A stretch of 64,000 bases of DNA. It comes from Chromatiaceae bacterium. GTDB lineage: Bacteria; Pseudomonadota; Gammaproteobacteria; Chromatiales; Chromatiaceae. The position numbers were made by a program, and so were the translations under genes. This document shows positions 1 to 9,937 of the stretch, one piece after another. Location: positions 186,001 to 250,000 of the forward strand of contig CP037918.1 of NCBI GenBank assembly GCA_019356535.1. Direction: 5' to 3'. A model generated the notes under the pieces. That model had not been told where the DNA came from. It saw only the letters and a list, made by a program, of their open reading frames with translations, and did no database searches. Each line of letters begins with the position of its first letter. The first letter of the stretch is position 1.

Positions 1-1
1 C

Positions 2-292
2 AAAGAACGCCTGATGCAGGTCCTGCTCGCCCCGGTGGTGTCCGAGAAGAGCGTCAGCGCTGCCGAGAGCGGCAATCAGTTCGTGTTCCAGGTCGCGCGT
101 GACGCCACCAAGCCCGAGATCAAGGCTGCCGTCGAACTGTTGTTCGAGGTGGACGTCGAGAAGGTGCAGGTCCTGAACGTCAAGGGCAAGCGCAAGCGCT
201 TCGGTCAGCGTCCGGGCAAGCGGGCGGACTGGAAGAAGGCCTATGTACGCCTGAAGGAAGGTCAGGACATCAATTTCGGCGAGGGCGCCTGA
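2..292 (+). CDS. rplW: 50S ribosomal protein L23, 5' end outside window
   Basis: L23 binds 23S rRNA at the polypeptide exit tunnel and docks trigger factor and SRP. The visible part reads [17 protein letters not shown] and runs to a normal C-terminus. The reading frame is open to the window edge, and L23 proteins usually begin a few residues earlier with a sequence like MNQERL, so the internal ATG at position 14 is probably Met5 or so and not the start. It is followed 31 nt later by rplB, as expected inside the S10 operon. Confidence 0.95.
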   Translation, partial: KERLMQVLLAPVVSEKSVSAAESGNQFVFQVARDATKPEIKAAVELLFEVDVEKVQVLNVKGKRKRFGQRPGKRADWKKAYVRLKEGQDINFGEGA

Positions 293-323
293 GCGCTCCA
301 GCCCCAGTCAAGCGGACAAGATC

Positions 324-1151
324 ATGGCGATAGCTAAAGCAAAACCCACTTCTCCCGGTCGGCGTCACGTCGTCCAGGTCAAGCGCGAAGGGCTGCACAA
401 GGGCGGCCCCCTGCGCGCGCTCGTGGACAAGAAGAGCAAGACCGGAGGACGCAACAACAAGGGCCGCATCACCACCCGGCACAAGGGCGGCGGTCACAAG
501 CAGCGTTACCGCATCATTGACTTCAAGCGCGACAAGGACGGCGTGGTCGGGACCGTAGAGCGTCTCGAGTATGACCCGAACCGTACCGCCAATATCGCGC
601 TGATCAAGTACGAGGACGGCGAATACCGCTATATCATCGCGCCGGCAGGCCTCAAGGCGGGTGACCAGGTTCAGTCGGGCGAGGATGCTCCGATCTCGGT
701 TGGCAACTGCATGAGCCTGCGCAACATGCCCATCGGTTCAGTGGTGCACTGCGTCGAGCTGAAGATCGGCAAGGGCGCCCAACTGGCGCGCAGTGCCGGC
801 ACCTCGGCGCAACTGGTAGCCCGAGAGGGTGACTACGCTACCCTGCGCCTGCGCTCCGGCGAGATGCGCAAGGTGCACGCCGACTGTCGTGCCACCTTGG
901 GTGAGGTGAGCAACTCCGAGCACAACTTGCGGAAACTGGGCAAGGCTGGTGCCGCGCGCTGGCGCGGGATCCGCCCGACGGTGCGCGGCGTTGCCATGAA
1001 CCCGGTCGATCACCCGCACGGTGGTGGCGAAGGTCGCACTTCCGGTGGCCGTCATCCGGTCAGCCCCTGGGGCGTGCCCACCAAGGGTCACAAGACGCGC
1101 TCGAACAAGCGCACCGACAAGTTCATTGTTCGCGACCGTCGTCGCAAGTAA
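324..1151 (+). CDS. rplB: 50S ribosomal protein L2
   Basis: L2 is a primary 23S rRNA-binding protein needed for subunit association and peptidyl transferase activity. The 275-residue length is typical. The conserved segment [12 protein letters not shown] lies near residues 225-237 and contains the histidine implicated at the peptidyl transferase centre; the C-terminus is basic (RDRRRK). It sits between rplW and rpsS in the S10 operon order, with short gaps on both sides, so it is co-transcribed with them. Confidence 0.98.
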   Translation: MAIAKAKPTSPGRRHVVQVKREGLHKGGPLRALVDKKSKTGGRNNKGRITTRHKGGGHKQRYRIIDFKRDKDGVVGTVERLEYDPNRTANIALIKYEDGEYRYIIAPAGLKAGDQVQSGEDAPISVGNCMSLRNMPIGSVVHCVELKIGKGAQLARSAGTSAQLVAREGDYATLRLRSGEMRKVHADCRATLGEVSNSEHNLRKLGKAGAARWRGIRPTVRGVAMNPVDHPHGGGEGRTSGGRHPVSPWGVPTKGHKTRSNKRTDKFIVRDRRRK

Positions 1152-1169
1152 CCGGTGGAGTAGAAAGGC

Positions 1170-1448
1170 ATGCCACGTTCCATTCGAAAAGGACCTTTTA
1201 TCGACCTCCACCTGCAGAAGAAGGTGGAAGCTGCGCGCGCCAACAATGATCGCAAACCGATCAAGACCTGGTCGCGCCGCTCGATGATCAGCCCCGACAT
1301 GGTCGGCCTGACCATCGCGGTCCACAACGGCAGGCAACACGTTCCGGTGCTGATCACCGAGAACATGGTCGGCCACAAGCTCGGTGAGTTCGCACTGACT
1401 CGCACCTATCGCGGTCACGATGCGGACAAGAAGACCAAGAAACGGTAA
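1170..1448 (+). CDS. rpsS: 30S ribosomal protein S19
   Basis: S19 sits in the head of the small subunit and forms a complex with S13. The protein has 92 residues, the family's usual length, starts [10 protein letters not shown] and contains the conserved [13 protein letters not shown] motif before a lysine-rich tail (KKTKKR). It lies 18 nt after rplB and 11 nt before rplV in the S10 operon. Confidence 0.98.
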   Translation: MPRSIRKGPFIDLHLQKKVEAARANNDRKPIKTWSRRSMISPDMVGLTIAVHNGRQHVPVLITENMVGHKLGEFALTRTYRGHDADKKTKKR

Positions 1449-1459
1449 GGAGAGAAGCG

Positions 1460-1792
1460 ATGCAAGCTGTAGCCAAACTGCGCTTTGCGCGCCTCTCGGC
1501 ACAGAAGGGTCGTCTGGTGGCTGACCAGATTCGCGGCCTGCCTGTGGAGCAGGCGCTCAATGTTCTTGCCTTCAGCAAGAAGAAGGGCGCTGCGCTCATG
1601 AAGAAGGTGCTCGATTCGGCCATCGCCAACGCTGAAAACAACGAAGGCGCCGATGTCGACGAGCTGAAGGTCAAGACGGTGTATGTGGACGAAGGCCCGA
1701 CCATGAAGCGGCTCCGTGCACGTGCCAAGGGACGCGGCACTCGCATCCTGAAGCGCACCAGTCACATTACCGTCATCGTGGCGGACGAATAA
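1460..1792 (+). CDS. rplV: 50S ribosomal protein L22
   Basis: L22 lines the exit tunnel; its extended beta-hairpin is the site of macrolide-resistance changes. The 110-residue protein shows the family's start ([20 protein letters not shown]) and the hairpin-tip region [15 protein letters not shown] followed by a conserved SHITVIV ending. An AGGAGAG-type ribosome binding site precedes the ATG. It is in the S10 operon between rpsS and rpsC. Confidence 0.98.
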   Translation: MQAVAKLRFARLSAQKGRLVADQIRGLPVEQALNVLAFSKKKGAALMKKVLDSAIANAENNEGADVDELKVKTVYVDEGPTMKRLRARAKGRGTRILKRTSHITVIVADE

Positions 1793-1804
1793 GCGGGCAT
1801 AACT

Positions 1805-2500
1805 ATGGGCCAGAAAGTACATCCAACAGGCATCCGTCTCGGCATCGTCACCGATTGGACCTCCAAGTGGTATGCCGACAGCAAGAACTACGCCGATCTT
1901 CTCAATACCGATCTGGCGGTGCGCGAGTTTCTCAAGGAGCGCCTAAAGCAGGCTTCGGTGAGTCGCATCCAGATTGACCGCCCGGCGAAGAACGCGCATA
2001 TCACCATTCATACCGCGCGTCCGGGGCTGGTGATTGGTCAGAAGGGCAAGGATATCGACGAGCTGCGCCGTGAGGTCGCCGAGCTTATGGGTATTCCGGT
2101 GCACATCAGCATCGAGGAGATTCGCAAGCCCGAGCTCGATGCGCAACTGGTAGCCGAGAGCATTGCCCAGCAGTTGGAGCGCCGCATCATGTTCCGCCGC
2201 GCCATGAAGCGCGCCGTGCAGAATGCCATGCGCCTGGGCGCCCAGGGTGTGAAGGTGAACGTGGCCGGGCGCCTGAACGGGGCCGAGATCGCACGCAGTG
2301 AATGGTATCGCGAGGGCCGGGTGCCGCTGCACACCTTGCGGGCCGATATCGATTACGGCTTCGCGGAGGCGCTGACCACCTACGGCATCATCGGCATCAA
2401 GACCTGGATCTTCAAGGGTGAGGTCTTCGGTGACGAGCGGAGGGAAGTCGAAAAGGGTGAGTCCGGTAAGAAGGGCAAGAGCGCAGGCGCTCGGGGGTAA
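1805..2500 (+). CDS. rpsC: 30S ribosomal protein S3
   Basis: S3 forms part of the mRNA entry channel and has helicase-related function with S4 and S5. The 231-residue protein begins [13 protein letters not shown], and the KH domain carries the GXXG-type loop in [10 protein letters not shown] (about residues 76-85). The C-terminal tail ([15 protein letters not shown]) is basic and variable, as in the family. The stop is 3 nt before the rplP start. Confidence 0.98.
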   Translation: MGQKVHPTGIRLGIVTDWTSKWYADSKNYADLLNTDLAVREFLKERLKQASVSRIQIDRPAKNAHITIHTARPGLVIGQKGKDIDELRREVAELMGIPVHISIEEIRKPELDAQLVAESIAQQLERRIMFRRAMKRAVQNAMRLGAQGVKVNVAGRLNGAEIARSEWYREGRVPLHTLRADIDYGFAEALTTYGIIGIKTWIFKGEVFGDERREVEKGESGKKGKSAGARG

Positions 2501-2503
2501 GTC

Positions 2504-2917
2504 ATGCTGCAACCAAAACGCACCAAATTCCGCAAGCAACACAAGGGCCGTAACCGTGGCCTGGCGCACAGCGGCAACAAGGTCAGCTTCGGCGAGTATG
2601 GGCTGAAGGCGACTGGCCGTGGACGCCTCACCGCGCGCCAGATCGAGGCGGCCCGTCGTACCATCACTCGCACCGTGAAGCGGGGCGGTAAGCTGTGGAT
2701 CCGCGTGTTCCCGGACAAGCCGATCACCAAAAAGCCCCTCGAAGTGCGGATGGGCAAGGGCAAGGGCAACGTGGAGTACTGGGTGGCGCAGATCCAGCCC
2801 GGTCGCATGCTCTACGAGATCGAAGGTGTATCCGAAGAACTGGCGCGCCGCGCCTTTGAGCTGGCCTCGGCCAAGCTCCCGGTGAGCACCACTTTTGTAA
2901 AACGGACGGTCCTCTGA
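2504..2917 (+). CDS. rplP: 50S ribosomal protein L16
   Basis: L16 organises the A-site region of the large subunit. The protein has 137 residues, starts [19 protein letters not shown] and contains the conserved [13 protein letters not shown] segment around residue 82, where the arginine hydroxylated in some bacteria lies nearby. Its stop codon shares one base with the start codon of rpmC (TGATG), which suggests translational coupling. Confidence 0.98.
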   Translation: MLQPKRTKFRKQHKGRNRGLAHSGNKVSFGEYGLKATGRGRLTARQIEAARRTITRTVKRGGKLWIRVFPDKPITKKPLEVRMGKGKGNVEYWVAQIQPGRMLYEIEGVSEELARRAFELASAKLPVSTTFVKRTVL

Positions 2918-3117
2918 TGAAAGCGAACGAACTTCGTGAAAAGTCCCAGGCCGAATTGCGCGAGACGCTGCACGAGCTGCTCAAGGAGCAATTCAACCTG
3001 CGCATGCAACAGGGCACGGGCCAATTGTCCCGTCCCCATCTGATGAAGGCAGTGCGCCGCAATATCGCGCGCGTGAAGACGATCATGAACGAAAAGCGTC
3101 GGGCAGGTGAAGCATGA
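2917..3117 (+). CDS. rpmC: 50S ribosomal protein L29
   Basis: L29 is a small two-helix protein next to L23 at the tunnel exit. It has 66 residues, starting [14 protein letters not shown] and containing [13 protein letters not shown], the family hallmark. It overlaps rplP by one base at its start and rpsQ by four bases (ATGA) at its end, so the three genes are likely translationally coupled. Confidence 0.97.
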   Translation: MKANELREKSQAELRETLHELLKEQFNLRMQQGTGQLSRPHLMKAVRRNIARVKTIMNEKRRAGEA

Positions 3118-3371
3118 GCGAGCAGGCAGGTAACCGGACCCTCCAGGGGCGTGTCGTAAGCGACAAGATGGACAAGACCATCACGGTGCTCGTCGAGCGC
3201 CGGGTCAAGCACCCGCTGTACGGCAAGTTCGTGCGCCGTTCCACCAAGGTGCATGCGCACGACGAGAACAATGAGTGTCGCGTGGGCGACGTGGTGGTGG
3301 TCGAGCAATGCCGGCCGCTGTCCAAGACCAAGAGCTGGCGCTTCGTCAAGCTGGTCGAACGTCCGAACTGA
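3114..3371 (+). CDS. rpsQ: 30S ribosomal protein S17
   Basis: S17 is an OB-fold primary binder of 16S rRNA. The 85-residue sequence contains [16 protein letters not shown] and the conserved end segment [16 protein letters not shown]. The start overlaps the rpmC stop by four bases. It closes the S10 operon; the 34-nt gap to rplN is the place where the spc operon conventionally begins. Confidence 0.98.
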   Translation: MSEQAGNRTLQGRVVSDKMDKTITVLVERRVKHPLYGKFVRRSTKVHAHDENNECRVGDVVVVEQCRPLSKTKSWRFVKLVERPN

Positions 3372-3405
3372 ATCGAACTGAACTCAAACTGATTGGGGTA
3401 GTGTC

Positions 3406-3774
3406 ATGATCCAGATGCAAACCATGCTGGACGTCGCAGACAACAGCGGGGCCAAACGCGTCCAGTGCATCAAGGTGCTGGGCGGTTCGCACCGCCGGTA
3501 CGCCGGAATAGGCGACATCATCAAGGTGTCGGTAAAAGACGCTATTCCGCGCGGCAAGGTCAAGAAGGGCGATGTCTATAATGCCGTCGTTGTGCGTACC
3601 CGCAAGGGGGTGCGTCGTCCCGATGGCTCGGTGATCCGCTTCGACGGTAACGCCGCGGTGTTGTTGAACAACGCGCTGGCGCCGATCGGCACCCGTATTT
3701 TTGGCCCGGTAACGCGCGAACTGCGCAGCGAGCGTTTCATGAAGATCGTGTCGCTCGCTCCGGAAGTACTCTGA
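3406..3774 (+). CDS. rplN: 50S ribosomal protein L14
   Basis: L14 contacts 16S rRNA helix 14 at an intersubunit bridge and is the binding site of RsfS. It has 122 residues, the exact family length, starting [17 protein letters not shown] and ending with the conserved [13 protein letters not shown]. It is the first gene of the spc operon block here and is followed 10 nt later by rplX. Confidence 0.98.
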   Translation: MIQMQTMLDVADNSGAKRVQCIKVLGGSHRRYAGIGDIIKVSVKDAIPRGKVKKGDVYNAVVVRTRKGVRRPDGSVIRFDGNAAVLLNNALAPIGTRIFGPVTRELRSERFMKIVSLAPEVL

Positions 3775-3784
3775 GGAAATCGCC

Positions 3785-4102
3785 ATGGCACGACGCATTC
3801 GTAAAGGCGACGACGTGATCGTTCTTGCCGGCAAGGACAAGGGCAAGCGTGGTACCGTCCTGGCCGTGCTCGAGGATCGTGTGATCGTCGAGAACATCAA
3901 CCTGGCCAAAAAGCACATGAAGCCGAACCCCAACAAGGGGGAGCCCGGCGGCATCGTGGACAAGGAGATGCCCCTGCACATCTCCAATGTGGCTTTGTTC
4001 AACCCCGCGACCAACAAGGGTGACCGCGTCGGATTCAAGATCCTCGAGGACGGTCGCAAGGTGCGCGTATTCAAGTCCAACGGCGAAGTCGTGGACGTCT
4101 GA
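3785..4102 (+). CDS. rplX: 50S ribosomal protein L24
   Basis: L24 is an assembly initiator of the large subunit with a KOW domain. The 105-residue protein has the KOW motif at its N-terminus ([19 protein letters not shown]) and the conserved [14 protein letters not shown] loop. It lies between rplN and rplE in the spc operon. Confidence 0.98.
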   Translation: MARRIRKGDDVIVLAGKDKGKRGTVLAVLEDRVIVENINLAKKHMKPNPNKGEPGGIVDKEMPLHISNVALFNPATNKGDRVGFKILEDGRKVRVFKSNGEVVDV

Positions 4103-4112
4103 GGCAGAATCA

Positions 4113-4649
4113 ATGGCACGTTTGCACGATCATTATAAAGAGAAGGTCGTTCCGCAGCTGATGGAGAAGTTCGGCTACAAGAGCATCATGGAGGTGCCGC
4201 GGATCGAGAAGATCACCCTCAACATGGGGGTCGGCGAGGCCGTGGGCGACAAGAAGAACATGGAGTTCGCCGTCGCTGACATGGCACGTATCGCTGGTCA
4301 GAAGCCGATCGTCACCCGCGCGCGCAAGTCGGTCGCCGGCTTCAAGATCCGGGAAGGTTGGCCCATCGGGTGCAAGGTGACCCTGCGTCGTGAGCGCATG
4401 TACGAGTTCCTTGATCGCTTGGTGAACATTGCCCTCCCGCGGGTGCGCGACTTCCGTGGCGTCAGCCCCAAGTCCTTCGATGGCCGGGGCAACTACAGCC
4501 TGGGGGTGAAGGAGCAGATCATCTTCCCCGAGGTGGAGTACGACAAGGTCGATACCGTGCGTGGCATGGACATCACCATCACCACCACGGCGCGTACCGA
4601 CGAGGAAGCCCGCGCCCTGCTCGACGGCTTCAATTTCCCGTTCAAGTAA
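4113..4649 (+). CDS. rplE: 50S ribosomal protein L5
   Basis: L5 binds 5S rRNA and contacts P-site tRNA and S13. The ATG at 4113 gives 178 residues beginning [16 protein letters not shown], matching the family length of about 179; an in-frame open stretch further upstream overlaps rplX and is not used. Conserved segments include [11 protein letters not shown] near residue 30 and RDFRGVS near residue 113. Confidence 0.98.
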   Translation: MARLHDHYKEKVVPQLMEKFGYKSIMEVPRIEKITLNMGVGEAVGDKKNMEFAVADMARIAGQKPIVTRARKSVAGFKIREGWPIGCKVTLRRERMYEFLDRLVNIALPRVRDFRGVSPKSFDGRGNYSLGVKEQIIFPEVEYDKVDTVRGMDITITTTARTDEEARALLDGFNFPFK

Positions 4650-4663
4650 TCGGACAAGAGAAC

Positions 4664-4969
4664 ATGGCAAAGAAGAGCATGTGGGCCCGCGAGGCCAAGC
4701 GCCAGAAGATGGTTCAGAAGTACGCCGCCAAGCGCGCAGAACTGAAGGCCATCATCAATGACCGCAGCCGCTCCTTCGAGGAGATCGATGCCGCCGTGGC
4801 CGCCCTGCAGAAGCTGCCGCGTGATGCCAGCCCGGTGCGTCAGCAGCGTCGCTGCCGAGTGTCCGGCCGGCCCCATGCGGTCTATCGGAAATTCGGCTTG
4901 TGCCGCAACAAGCTGCGCGAAGCAGCCATGCGCGGCGACGTGCCCGGCCTGAAGAAGGCCAGCTGGTAA
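4664..4969 (+). CDS. rpsN: 30S ribosomal protein S14, zinc-free form
   Basis: S14 is in the head of the small subunit. The 101-residue protein is the long form without the CxxC...CxxC zinc ribbon: only isolated cysteines occur (RRCRVSGRP and GLCRNKLRE). It begins [14 protein letters not shown] and ends GLKKASW, as in other gammaproteobacteria. The following 135 nt before rpsH are unusually long for this operon. Confidence 0.97.
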   Translation: MAKKSMWAREAKRQKMVQKYAAKRAELKAIINDRSRSFEEIDAAVAALQKLPRDASPVRQQRRCRVSGRPHAVYRKFGLCRNKLREAAMRGDVPGLKKASW

Positions 4970-4987
4970 CTATTTACCCATCCGGGC

Positions 4988-5016
4988 TGGATTTCTGGTT
5001 CGGATTTGTATACAGT
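4988..5016 (+). promoter_or_regulatory. possible internal promoter before rpsH
   Basis: In the 135-nt gap between rpsN and rpsH, a TACAGT hexamer (5011-5016) lies within the AT-richer stretch TTTGTATACAGT. A weak -35 candidate, TGGATT (4988-4993), is 17 nt upstream. The gap size and the -10-like sequence suggest a secondary promoter inside the spc operon. The -35 match is poor, so this is only a candidate. Confidence 0.3.
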
Positions 5017-5104
5017 GCGCGGCTCCCTTAATCTCGGGGCCGTGTTTCGTTACACATTCGGGTATCGCATCGCGAGACGATGGCTGACCCAGAGGAGACT
5101 CATC

Positions 5105-5500
5105 ATGAGTATGTCGGATCCGATTGCGGATATGCTGACACGCATCCGCAACGGCCAGGCGGCAAACAAGCCGTCTGTGCAAATGCCTGCTTCCAAGAAG
5201 AAGCTGGCCATCGCTAAGGTCCTGAAGGACGAGGGCTACATCATCGATTATCAGCAGATCGAGGTCGATGGCAAGCCCGTGCTGGAGATCCAGCTCAAGT
5301 ACTTCCAGGGCCGCCCGGTCATCGAATACGTCAAGCGCGTGAGCCGTCCCGGTCTGCGGATCTACAAGGGTCGCGACGAGTTGCCGCGCGTGCGCGGCGG
5401 CTTGGGCATTGCCATTGTTTCCACTTCCAAAGGCGTGATGACCGACCGCGAGGCCCGCAAGTTGGGCCACGGCGGCGAAGTCATCGCCTACGTCGCGTAA
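5105..5500 (+). CDS. rpsH: 30S ribosomal protein S8
   Basis: S8 is a primary 16S rRNA binder and, in Escherichia coli, the translational repressor of the spc operon. The ATG at 5105, preceded by AGAGGAGA, gives 131 residues starting [18 protein letters not shown], the normal length; an upstream in-frame start at 5006 would add 33 unrelated residues and is rejected. The conserved C-terminal segment [14 protein letters not shown] is present. Confidence 0.98.
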   Translation: MSMSDPIADMLTRIRNGQAANKPSVQMPASKKKLAIAKVLKDEGYIIDYQQIEVDGKPVLEIQLKYFQGRPVIEYVKRVSRPGLRIYKGRDELPRVRGGLGIAIVSTSKGVMTDREARKLGHGGEVIAYVA

Positions 5501-5513
5501 GGGAGGGTCTGGC

Positions 5514-6047
5514 ATGTCACGCATAGCGAAAGCGCCGATCACCGTCCCGTCCGGCGTCGAGGTCAAGATCGACGGGCAGCACGTGAGTGTCAAGGGTCCC
5601 AAGGGGGCGCTGGAAATGGAGGTGCATCCGGATGCTGTGGTGAGCATCGAAGACGGTGTCATCTCGGTGCGCCCGGCCGACGGTGTCAAGAACGGCTGGG
5701 CCATGGCTGGAACCATGCGCGCCCTGGTGAACAACATGGTCGTGGGCGCCACCCAGGGTTTCCAGAAGAAGCTCGAGCTGGTCGGTGTGGGTTACCGCGC
5801 TCAGGCTAAGGGCAAGGTGCTGAACCTGACCCTCGGTTTCTCGCATCCGGTCAATTACGAGGTGCCCGAAGGCATCACCATCGAGACGCCCTCTCAGACC
5901 GAGGTGGTGGTCTCCGGTAGCGACAAACAGAAGGTGGGGCAGGTGGCTGCCGAGATTCGCAGCTTCCGGCCGCCGGAGCCGTACAAGGGCAAGGGTATTC
6001 GCTACGCGGATGAGCGCATCATCCGCAAAGAAGCGAAGAAGAAGTAA
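5514..6047 (+). CDS. rplF: 50S ribosomal protein L6
   Basis: L6 lies near the GTPase-associated centre. The 177-residue protein has two similar alpha/beta domains, starts [15 protein letters not shown] and carries the C-terminal motif [14 protein letters not shown] that is diagnostic of the family. It follows rpsH by 13 nt and precedes rplR by 12 nt. Confidence 0.98.
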   Translation: MSRIAKAPITVPSGVEVKIDGQHVSVKGPKGALEMEVHPDAVVSIEDGVISVRPADGVKNGWAMAGTMRALVNNMVVGATQGFQKKLELVGVGYRAQAKGKVLNLTLGFSHPVNYEVPEGITIETPSQTEVVVSGSDKQKVGQVAAEIRSFRPPEPYKGKGIRYADERIIRKEAKKK

Positions 6048-6059
6048 GGGGTTAGCACG

Positions 6060-6416
6060 ATGGATAAGAAAGCATCTCGTCTGCGCCGCGCCAAGCGGGC
6101 GCGCGCCAAGATCCGCGAGTTGGGCGTGCACCGCCTGACGGTTCATCGCACCCCGCGCCACATCTATGCCCAGGTGATCGCACCCAACGGCGCCGAGGTC
6201 ATCGCTGCGGCCTCCACCGTTGACAAGGAGATCAAGGCCGCTATCGAGGGCAGTACCGGTAATGTCGCCGCTGCTGTCGTCGTTGGCAAGGCGATCGCCG
6301 AGCGCGCGAAGGCCAAGGGTATCGAGCGCGTGGCCTTCGACCGTTCCGGGTTCCGTTATCACGGCCGCGTGAAGGCCCTGGCCGACGCCGCGCGTGAAGC
6401 CGGCCTTGAGTTCTGA
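6060..6416 (+). CDS. rplR: 50S ribosomal protein L18
   Basis: L18 binds 5S rRNA in the central protuberance. The 118-residue protein has an arginine-rich N-terminus ([13 protein letters not shown]) followed by [16 protein letters not shown] and the conserved end [27 protein letters not shown] region. It is in the spc operon between rplF and rpsE. Confidence 0.98.
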   Translation: MDKKASRLRRAKRARAKIRELGVHRLTVHRTPRHIYAQVIAPNGAEVIAAASTVDKEIKAAIEGSTGNVAAAVVVGKAIAERAKAKGIERVAFDRSGFRYHGRVKALADAAREAGLEF

Positions 6417-6428
6417 GGAGTCTGCATC

Positions 6429-6935
6429 ATGGCAAATTATGAAACCAAGTCTGCCGGCGACGATCTGATCGAGAAGCTCATCGGCGTCAATCGCGTTGCC
6501 AAGGTAGTCAAGGGCGGCCGGGTGTTCGGCTTCGCCGCACTGGTGGTGGTCGGCGACGGCAATGGCCGTGTCGGCTTTGGCACCGGCAAGTCCAAGGAGG
6601 TGCCGGTGGCCATCCAGAAGGCCATGGAGGCTGCGCGCCGTAACATGATCGAGGTCAAGCTCAAGGACGGCACCCTGCAGTACCCGCTGGTCGGTCGTCA
6701 TGGTGCTGCCAAGGTCTACATGCAGCCGGCCTCGGAAGGTACCGGTATCATCGCTGGCGGCGCCATGCGCGCTATCTTCGAGGTGGTGGGCGTGCACAAT
6801 GTGCTGGCCAAGTGCATCGGCTCGAACAATCCCATCAACGTGGTTCGCGCCACCCTCAACGGCCTGGCCAACATGAGCGACGCCGAATATGTCGCGGCCA
6901 AGCGTGGCAAGACCGTCGAAGAGATTCTGGGGTAA
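6429..6935 (+). CDS. rpsE: 30S ribosomal protein S5
   Basis: S5 contributes to decoding accuracy and the mRNA entry channel. The 168-residue protein contains the dsRBD-like N-terminal segment with [19 protein letters not shown] and the loop [14 protein letters not shown]; spectinomycin-resistance changes map in the GGR region of the family. It lies 5 nt upstream of rpmD. Confidence 0.98.
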   Translation: MANYETKSAGDDLIEKLIGVNRVAKVVKGGRVFGFAALVVVGDGNGRVGFGTGKSKEVPVAIQKAMEAARRNMIEVKLKDGTLQYPLVGRHGAAKVYMQPASEGTGIIAGGAMRAIFEVVGVHNVLAKCIGSNNPINVVRATLNGLANMSDAEYVAAKRGKTVEEILG

Positions 6936-6940
6936 TCGCC

Positions 6941-7132
6941 ATGGCTGACAAAAAGATGATGAAAGTGAAGCTGGTGCGCAGCATGCACGGTCGCAAGAAA
7001 GGCCACAAGGAGTGCGTCCTGGGGCTGGGTCTGCGTCGCATGCACCAGGTGGTCGAAGTCGAGGACACGCCTGCCACCCGCGGCATGGTGAACAAGGTGT
7101 GCTACATGGTTCAAGTCGTGGAGGAAGCCTGA
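6941..7132 (+). CDS. rpmD: 50S ribosomal protein L30
   Basis: L30 is a small single-domain protein near 5S rRNA. The ATG at 6941 is preceded by GGGGTAATCGCC and gives 63 residues; the conserved core [19 protein letters not shown] and [17 protein letters not shown] is clear. A second start at 6956 (MMKVKLV) would also fit. A longer open frame upstream overlaps rpsE and is not used. The stop is one base before the rplO start. Confidence 0.95.
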   Translation: MADKKMMKVKLVRSMHGRKKGHKECVLGLGLRRMHQVVEVEDTPATRGMVNKVCYMVQVVEEA

Positions 7133-7133
7133 G

Positions 7134-7568
7134 ATGCGCTTGAATACGCTCAAACCCGCCGAAGGCAGCAAGCGCGCGCGCAAGCGTGTCGGCCGGGGGA
7201 TTGGCAGCGGCCTCGGTAAGACCGCTGGTCGTGGCCACAAGGGCCAGAAGGCCCGTTCCGGCGGCAAGGTGCCTATCGGCTTCGAGGGCGGCCAGATGCC
7301 GCTTCAGCGGCGCCTGCCCAAGGTTGGCTTCCGTTCACGTAAGGCCAAGCTTACTGCCGAAGTGCGGTTGGACGAGATTGCCAAGGTCGAGGGTGATGTA
7401 GTGGATCTGGCGGCGTTGCACGCGGCCGACATCCTGCCGCGCTACAAGACCCGGGCCAAGATCATCCTGTCCGGCGAGATCCAACGCGCTGTCACCGTGA
7501 AGGGGCTGCGTGTGACCAAAGGTGCCCGCGCTGCCATCGAGGCGGCCGGCGGCAAGGTCGAGGACTGA
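7134..7568 (+). CDS. rplO: 50S ribosomal protein L15
   Basis: L15 is a late-assembly protein of the large subunit. The 144-residue sequence starts [20 protein letters not shown] and has the glycine-rich basic N-terminal extension ([20 protein letters not shown]) that threads into rRNA, then the globular C-terminal domain. It precedes secY by 7 nt, the usual spc operon arrangement. Confidence 0.98.
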   Translation: MRLNTLKPAEGSKRARKRVGRGIGSGLGKTAGRGHKGQKARSGGKVPIGFEGGQMPLQRRLPKVGFRSRKAKLTAEVRLDEIAKVEGDVVDLAALHAADILPRYKTRAKIILSGEIQRAVTVKGLRVTKGARAAIEAAGGKVED

Positions 7569-7575
7569 CGGACCC

Positions 7576-8913
7576 ATGGCTCAGAACCCCGCCGCCGGTA
7601 TCTCCTTGGGGCAGCTCACCGAGCTGAAGCGCCGTCTGCTGTTCGTGCTGGGTGCGATTATCGTGTATCGCATCGGTACGTTCATCCCGGTGCCCGGGAT
7701 CGATCCGGCGGCGTTGGCGGCCTTGTTCGAGCAACAGCAGGGCACCATCCTGGACATGTTCAACATGTTCTCGGGGGGGGCGCTGAGCCGTGCCAGCCTG
7801 TTTGCGCTCGGCATCATGCCCTACATCTCGGCCTCGATCATCGTGCAGCTGATGTCCGCGGTGATCCCCAAGCTGGAGCAGTTGAAAAAGGAGGGCGAGG
7901 CTGGTCGGCGGAAGATCACCCAGTACACTCGCTATGGCACCCTGGTGCTGGCGACCTTCCAGGCCGTCGGTATCGCGGTGGCCCTGCAGGGGCAGTTCGG
8001 CGAGGGCCTCGTGGTCACCAAGGGGCCGGGCTTTGTGTTCACTGCGACGGTGTCGCTGGTAACCGGGACCATGTTTCTGATGTGGCTGGGTGAACAGATC
8101 ACCGAGCGTGGTCTGGGCAACGGCATCTCGTTGATCATCTTCGCCGGTATTGTGGCCGGCATGCCTGCGGCCTTCGGGTCGGTGGTCGAGCTGGTCAGCA
8201 ACGGTGAGATGAATGCGCTGTTCGCGCTGTTCCTGTTCATCCTGGCGATCGGGGTGACCGGCTTCGTGGTCTTCGTCGAGCGTGGGCAACGGCGTATTAC
8301 GGTCAACTATGCCAAGCGCCAGCAGGGGCGCAAGATGTTCGCTGCGCAGAGCAGCCATCTGCCGCTGAAGCTGAACATGGCCGGGGTGATCCCGCCGATC
8401 TTCGCATCGAGCATCATCCTGTTCCCCACGACGCTAGCACAGTGGGCGGGCAATGCCGAGAACATGCGCTGGTTGCAGGACATTATCGCGCTGGTCTCCC
8501 CGGGGGAGCCCCTGTATATGGCGGCCTATGCTGCGGGCATCATCTTCTTCTGCTTCTTCTACACCGCGCTGGTGTTCAATGCGAAGGAGACGGCAGAGAA
8601 CCTGAAGCGCTCCGGTGCATTCATCCCCGGCATCCGCCCGGGCGAGCAGACCGCGGCCTACATCGACAAGGTGATGTCACGGCTTACCTTGGCCGGCGCG
8701 CTGTACATCACCGCGGTGTGTCTTTTGCCGGAGTTCCTGCGTGCGGGCTGGAACGTACCCTTCTACTTCGGCGGTACCTCGCTGCTGATCGTGGTCGTGG
8801 TGGTGATGGACTTCATGGCCCAGGTGCAGGCGCACATCATGTCGCACCAGTACGAGGGGCTGATGAAGAAGGCGAATTTCAAGAACGTCGGTGGCGCAGG
8901 TTCGCTGCGCTGA
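7576..8913 (+). CDS. secY: protein translocase subunit SecY
   Basis: SecY is the channel of the SecYEG translocase in the inner membrane. The ATG at 7576 gives 445 residues, the family length, with ten hydrophobic segments. Landmarks include [10 protein letters not shown] in the first periplasmic region, the plug-proximal [13 protein letters not shown], and the conserved cytoplasmic loop [22 protein letters not shown]. An in-frame upstream start at 7522 overlaps rplO and is not used. rpmJ follows after 27 nt. Confidence 0.98.
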   Translation: MAQNPAAGISLGQLTELKRRLLFVLGAIIVYRIGTFIPVPGIDPAALAALFEQQQGTILDMFNMFSGGALSRASLFALGIMPYISASIIVQLMSAVIPKLEQLKKEGEAGRRKITQYTRYGTLVLATFQAVGIAVALQGQFGEGLVVTKGPGFVFTATVSLVTGTMFLMWLGEQITERGLGNGISLIIFAGIVAGMPAAFGSVVELVSNGEMNALFALFLFILAIGVTGFVVFVERGQRRITVNYAKRQQGRKMFAAQSSHLPLKLNMAGVIPPIFASSIILFPTTLAQWAGNAENMRWLQDIIALVSPGEPLYMAAYAAGIIFFCFFYTALVFNAKETAENLKRSGAFIPGIRPGEQTAAYIDKVMSRLTLAGALYITAVCLLPEFLRAGWNVPFYFGGTSLLIVVVVVMDFMAQVQAHIMSHQYEGLMKKANFKNVGGAGSLR

Positions 8914-8940
8914 GCCACGGTTTCATTCGGAGTTGGAACT

Positions 8941-9054
8941 ATGAAAGTCAGAGCATCGGTCAAGAAAATGTGCCGCAACTGCAAGATCATCAAGCGCCAC
9001 GGTGTGGTGCGCGTGATCTGCACCGACCCGCGTCACAAGCAACGCCAAGGTTGA
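8941..9054 (+). CDS. rpmJ: 50S ribosomal protein L36, zinc-binding form
   Basis: This 37-residue gene begins [16 protein letters not shown]36 binds 23S rRNA in the large subunit. Ligands C11, C14, C27 and H32 form the complete CCCH zinc site, so this is the zinc-dependent (C+) version, in contrast to the zinc-free S14 in the same operon. It follows secY directly, the standard position at the end of the spc operon, and precedes the alpha operon promoter candidate. Confidence 0.97.
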   Translation: MKVRASVKKMCRNCKIIKRHGVVRVICTDPRHKQRQG

Positions 9055-9073
9055 TCGGTCGCCGTTCGCGACG

Positions 9074-9102
9074 TTGAATAGGCGCCTGGATTTTGATATA
9101 GT
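9074..9102 (+). promoter_or_regulatory. candidate sigma-70 promoter of the alpha operon
   Basis: TTGAAT (9074-9079) and TATAGT (9097-9102) are separated by exactly 17 nt, a near-consensus sigma-70 arrangement. It lies in the 99-nt gap between rpmJ and rpsM, the place where the alpha operon promoter is found in Escherichia coli. The predicted transcript start is near 9109, giving a leader of about 45 nt before rpsM, where S4-dependent autoregulation acts in E. coli. Confidence 0.65.
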
Positions 9103-9153
9103 GCCGCGCTTTCGCGCGTCATTTGCCGAGAGAGTTTTCAGGAGAATTTGAGC

Positions 9154-9510
9154 ATGGCCCGTATTGCTGGTGTCAACATTCCCGATCGGAAGCACGTGGT
9201 GATCGCGCTGCGTTCGATCTACGGCATTGGCCCGACGCGCGCTGCAAGCATCTGTGATGCCGCCGGTGTCGAGCCCAGCCGAAAGGTGATGGAGCTGAGC
9301 GACGAAGAGCTCGAGAAACTGCGTGCCGAGGTGGGCAAGTACACGGTCGAGGGTGATCTGCGTCGCGAGGTGTCAATGAACATCAAGCGGCTGATGGATC
9401 TTGGCTGCAACCGCGGCATTCGCCATCGCCGCGGCCTGCCGGTACGTGGCCAGCGCACCAAGACCAATGCCCGCACCCGCAAGGGTCCGCGCAAGCCGAT
9501 CAAACGTTAA
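9154..9510 (+). CDS. rpsM: 30S ribosomal protein S13
   Basis: S13 contacts P-site tRNA and forms intersubunit bridges. The start at 9154 ([14 protein letters not shown]) has AGGAG nine bases upstream; an in-frame TTG six bases earlier is less likely. The 118-residue protein contains the H2TH-like segment [11 protein letters not shown] and the conserved [20 protein letters not shown] tail. First gene of the alpha operon. Confidence 0.98.
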   Translation: MARIAGVNIPDRKHVVIALRSIYGIGPTRAASICDAAGVEPSRKVMELSDEELEKLRAEVGKYTVEGDLRREVSMNIKRLMDLGCNRGIRHRRGLPVRGQRTKTNARTRKGPRKPIKR

Positions 9511-9540
9511 GCAATCGCGAAGTTTTCAGGAATCAGGCAG

Positions 9541-9924
9541 ATGGCCAAGAACACCACCCGTAAAAAGGTCAAGAAGGTCGTTACCGACGGCATCGCGCAT
9601 GTGCATGCCTCGTTCAACAACACGATCATCACCATTACCGATCGCCAGGGCAACACCCTGTGCTGGGCGACCGCCGGCGGTTCCGGCTTCCGCGGTTCGC
9701 GCAAGAGCACGCCCTTCGCCGCGCAGGTGGCCGCGGACCGCTGTGGCGAAATGGCCAAGGAGTACGGTGTCAAGAACCTCGACGTGAACGTCAAGGGGCC
9801 GGGACCCGGGCGTGAGTCGGCCGTGCGCGCGTTGAACAACGCCGGGTTCAAGATCACCAGTATCTCGGATGTCACCCCGATTCCCCACAATGGCTGTCGC
9901 CCGCCCAAGAAGCGCCGCGTGTAA
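9541..9924 (+). CDS. rpsK: 30S ribosomal protein S11
   Basis: S11 lies in the platform, near the Shine-Dalgarno helix. The 127-residue protein contains [19 protein letters not shown] and the conserved [14 protein letters not shown] and the extreme C-terminal [12 protein letters not shown]. It lies between rpsM and rpsD in the alpha operon. Confidence 0.98.
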   Translation: MAKNTTRKKVKKVVTDGIAHVHASFNNTIITITDRQGNTLCWATAGGSGFRGSRKSTPFAAQVAADRCGEMAKEYGVKNLDVNVKGPGPGRESAVRALNNAGFKITSISDVTPIPHNGCRPPKKRRV

Positions 9925-9937
9925 CCGGAGTTAGATC

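Noticed and set aside
14..292. ATG at 14 as the true start of rplW
   Set aside because: The frame continues to the window edge with KERL, which matches the residues before this Met in other L23 proteins.
5517..7238. A 573-codon minus-strand open frame opposite rplF-rplR-rpsE
   Set aside because: Complement of three certain ribosomal protein genes; no support of its own.
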